Positions 6,446-7,026 of a stretch of 7,026 nt of DNA are shown piece by piece. The notes under the pieces were generated by a model, which saw nothing but the letters and a program-made list of their open reading frames with translations, did not search any database and had not been told where the DNA came from. A program made the position numbers and the translations under genes. The stretch's first letter is position 1. Each line of letters begins with the position of its first letter. The DNA is from Aquabacter sp. (lineage in GTDB: Bacteria; Pseudomonadota; Alphaproteobacteria; Rhizobiales; Xanthobacteraceae): the NCBI GenBank assembly GCA_030147645.1, contig JASBUY010000313.1:1-7026 (forward strand). The letters run 5' to 3'.

Positions 6446-6482
6446 TTGTGCCCGGTTCCTCCCCCAATGGCGGGACGGGCTC

Positions 6483-6514
6483 GCGCGAAGGAGGGGAGGT
6501 CTCCCTTCGAGCGC
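6483..6514 (+). promoter_or_regulatory. hairpin enclosing an orphan SD-like heptamer upstream of rpoA
   Basis: AAGGAGG at 6488-6494 is a perfect SD-like match but has no start codon within the next 5-12 bases; rpoA begins 51 bases further on. The heptamer lies in complementary sequence. GAAGG 6487-6491 matches CCTTC 6504-6508 with flanking GCG/CGC support at 6483-6485 and 6512-6514, and alternatively 6491-6497 pairs with 6502-6508. It may be a ribosome standby or regulatory site; that is inference. Confidence 0.4.
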
Positions 6515-6533
6515 AGCGGCCCGGCGAGAAGGC

Positions 6534-6540
6534 AAGGTGA
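6534..6540 (+). promoter_or_regulatory. rpoA ribosome binding site (decides the GTG start)
   Basis: AAGGTGA stands 5 bases before GTG 6546 and matches parts of the anti-SD complement (AAGG or GGTGA). For the in-frame GTG at 6537 the only SD is GAGAAGG at 6526-6532, just 4 bases away. GTG 6546 is preferred. Confidence 0.55.
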
Positions 6541-6545
6541 CGCAA

Positions 6546-7026
6546 GTGATTCAGAAGAACTGGCAAGAGCTGATCAAGCCCGAGAAACTGCAGGTGAACC
6601 CCGGCAGCGATCCGCGGCGCTTCGCGACTGTTGTTGCCGAGCCGCTGGAGCGCGGGTTTGGCATGACGCTCGGCAATGCGCTGCGCCGCATCCTGCTGTC
6701 GTCGCTGCAGGGCGCCGCCGTGACGTCGGTGCATATCGACGGCGTGCTGCATGAGTTTTCGTCGATCCCCGGCGTCCGCGAGGACGTGACGGACATCATC
6801 CTCAACATCAAGGACATCGCCATTAAAATGGTCGGCGATGGCCCCAAGCGTCTCGTGGCCAAGAAGACCGGCCCGGGCGTGCTGACCGCCGGTGACATCC
6901 AGACCGTCGGCGACATTCAGGTGCTCAATCCCTATCTCGCCATCTGCACCCTCGACGAGGGCGCGGAACTGCGGATGGAGTTCACGGTCGACACCGGCAA
7001 GGGTTACGTGCCCGCCGAGCGCAACC
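6546..7026 (+). CDS. rpoA: RNA polymerase alpha subunit, N-terminal part (partial)
   Basis: The alpha subunit dimerises through its N-terminal domain to scaffold beta and beta' in RNA polymerase; its C-terminal domain, outside the window, binds UP elements and activators. From GTG 6546 the frame is open for 160 codons to the right edge, begins [16 protein letters not shown], and contains the hallmark [20 protein letters not shown] (30-49), in which Arg48 corresponds to E. coli Arg45 of the beta contact. [20 protein letters not shown] (64-83) and [10 protein letters not shown] (151-160) are also typical of the family. An in-frame GTG at 6537 would prepend MTQ and cannot be fully excluded. The first in-frame ATG is deep inside the conserved domain, so an ATG start is not possible. 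The intact protein usually has about 330-340 residues, so roughly half is missing here; rplQ normally follows. Confidence 0.97.
   Translation, partial: MIQKNWQELIKPEKLQVNPGSDPRRFATVVAEPLERGFGMTLGNALRRILLSSLQGAAVTSVHIDGVLHEFSSIPGVREDVTDIILNIKDIAIKMVGDGPKRLVAKKTGPGVLTAGDIQTVGDIQVLNPYLAICTLDEGAELRMEFTVDTGKGYVPAERN

Noticed and set aside
1..7026. Mobile elements, CRISPR, tRNA, attachment sites or a novel multi-gene system
   Set aside because: No transposase, integrase, repeat-spacer pattern, tRNA-like fold or unknown gene cluster is visible; every sizeable + strand gene is a core housekeeping gene in conserved order.

Overview
The window is a GC-rich, densely packed stretch of a bacterial ribosomal-protein (spc/alpha) locus, all genes on the + strand. 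The order is rplE (3' end) - rpsN - rpsH - rplF - rplR - rpsE - rpmD - rplO - secY - adk - rpsM - rpsK - rpoA (5' part). Several traits point to an alphaproteobacterium, most likely of the Rhizobiales/Hyphomicrobiales. They are the adk gene between secY and rpsM, the absence of rpmJ after secY and of rpsD between rpsK and rpoA, a 101-aa zinc-free S14, a 196-aa adenylate kinase with a short LID, and SecY and alpha-subunit N-termini of the rhizobial type. A family such as Xanthobacteraceae is possible, but I judged this from remembered protein similarity only.

Layout: bases 1-3197 hold the spc-type block (L5, S14, S8, L6, L18, S5, L30, L15). Short gaps of 10-28 bp and good Shine-Dalgarno (SD) sequences separate the genes, except for a 98-bp gap with two hairpins between rplE and rpsN. 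A 222-bp gap follows rplO and contains two consecutive terminator-like hairpins, each followed by TTTT. Then come secY and adk, translationally coupled by an ATGA overlap. The adk-rpsM gap (187 bp) contains a possible promoter, a compound hairpin with a T-run, and an SD-like heptamer with no start codon after it. rpsM (GTG start) and rpsK are separated by 122 bp with a 9-bp perfect inverted repeat. The 136 bp between rpsK and rpoA holds an 11-bp GNRA-capped hairpin and a second hairpin enclosing another orphan SD-like heptamer. rpoA starts at a GTG and runs off the right edge.

The genes act together in core gene expression: small- and large-subunit ribosomal proteins, the membrane channel that ribosomes and SecA dock on, adenylate balance, and the assembly scaffold of RNA polymerase. 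I see no mobile element, CRISPR array, tRNA, rRNA or transferred segment, and no evidence of a previously undescribed protein system. The parts most worth a second look are the non-coding gaps. They suggest that this locus is cut into separately tuned transcription units (… rplO | secY-adk | rpsM-rpsK-rpoA …) by terminators or attenuators.
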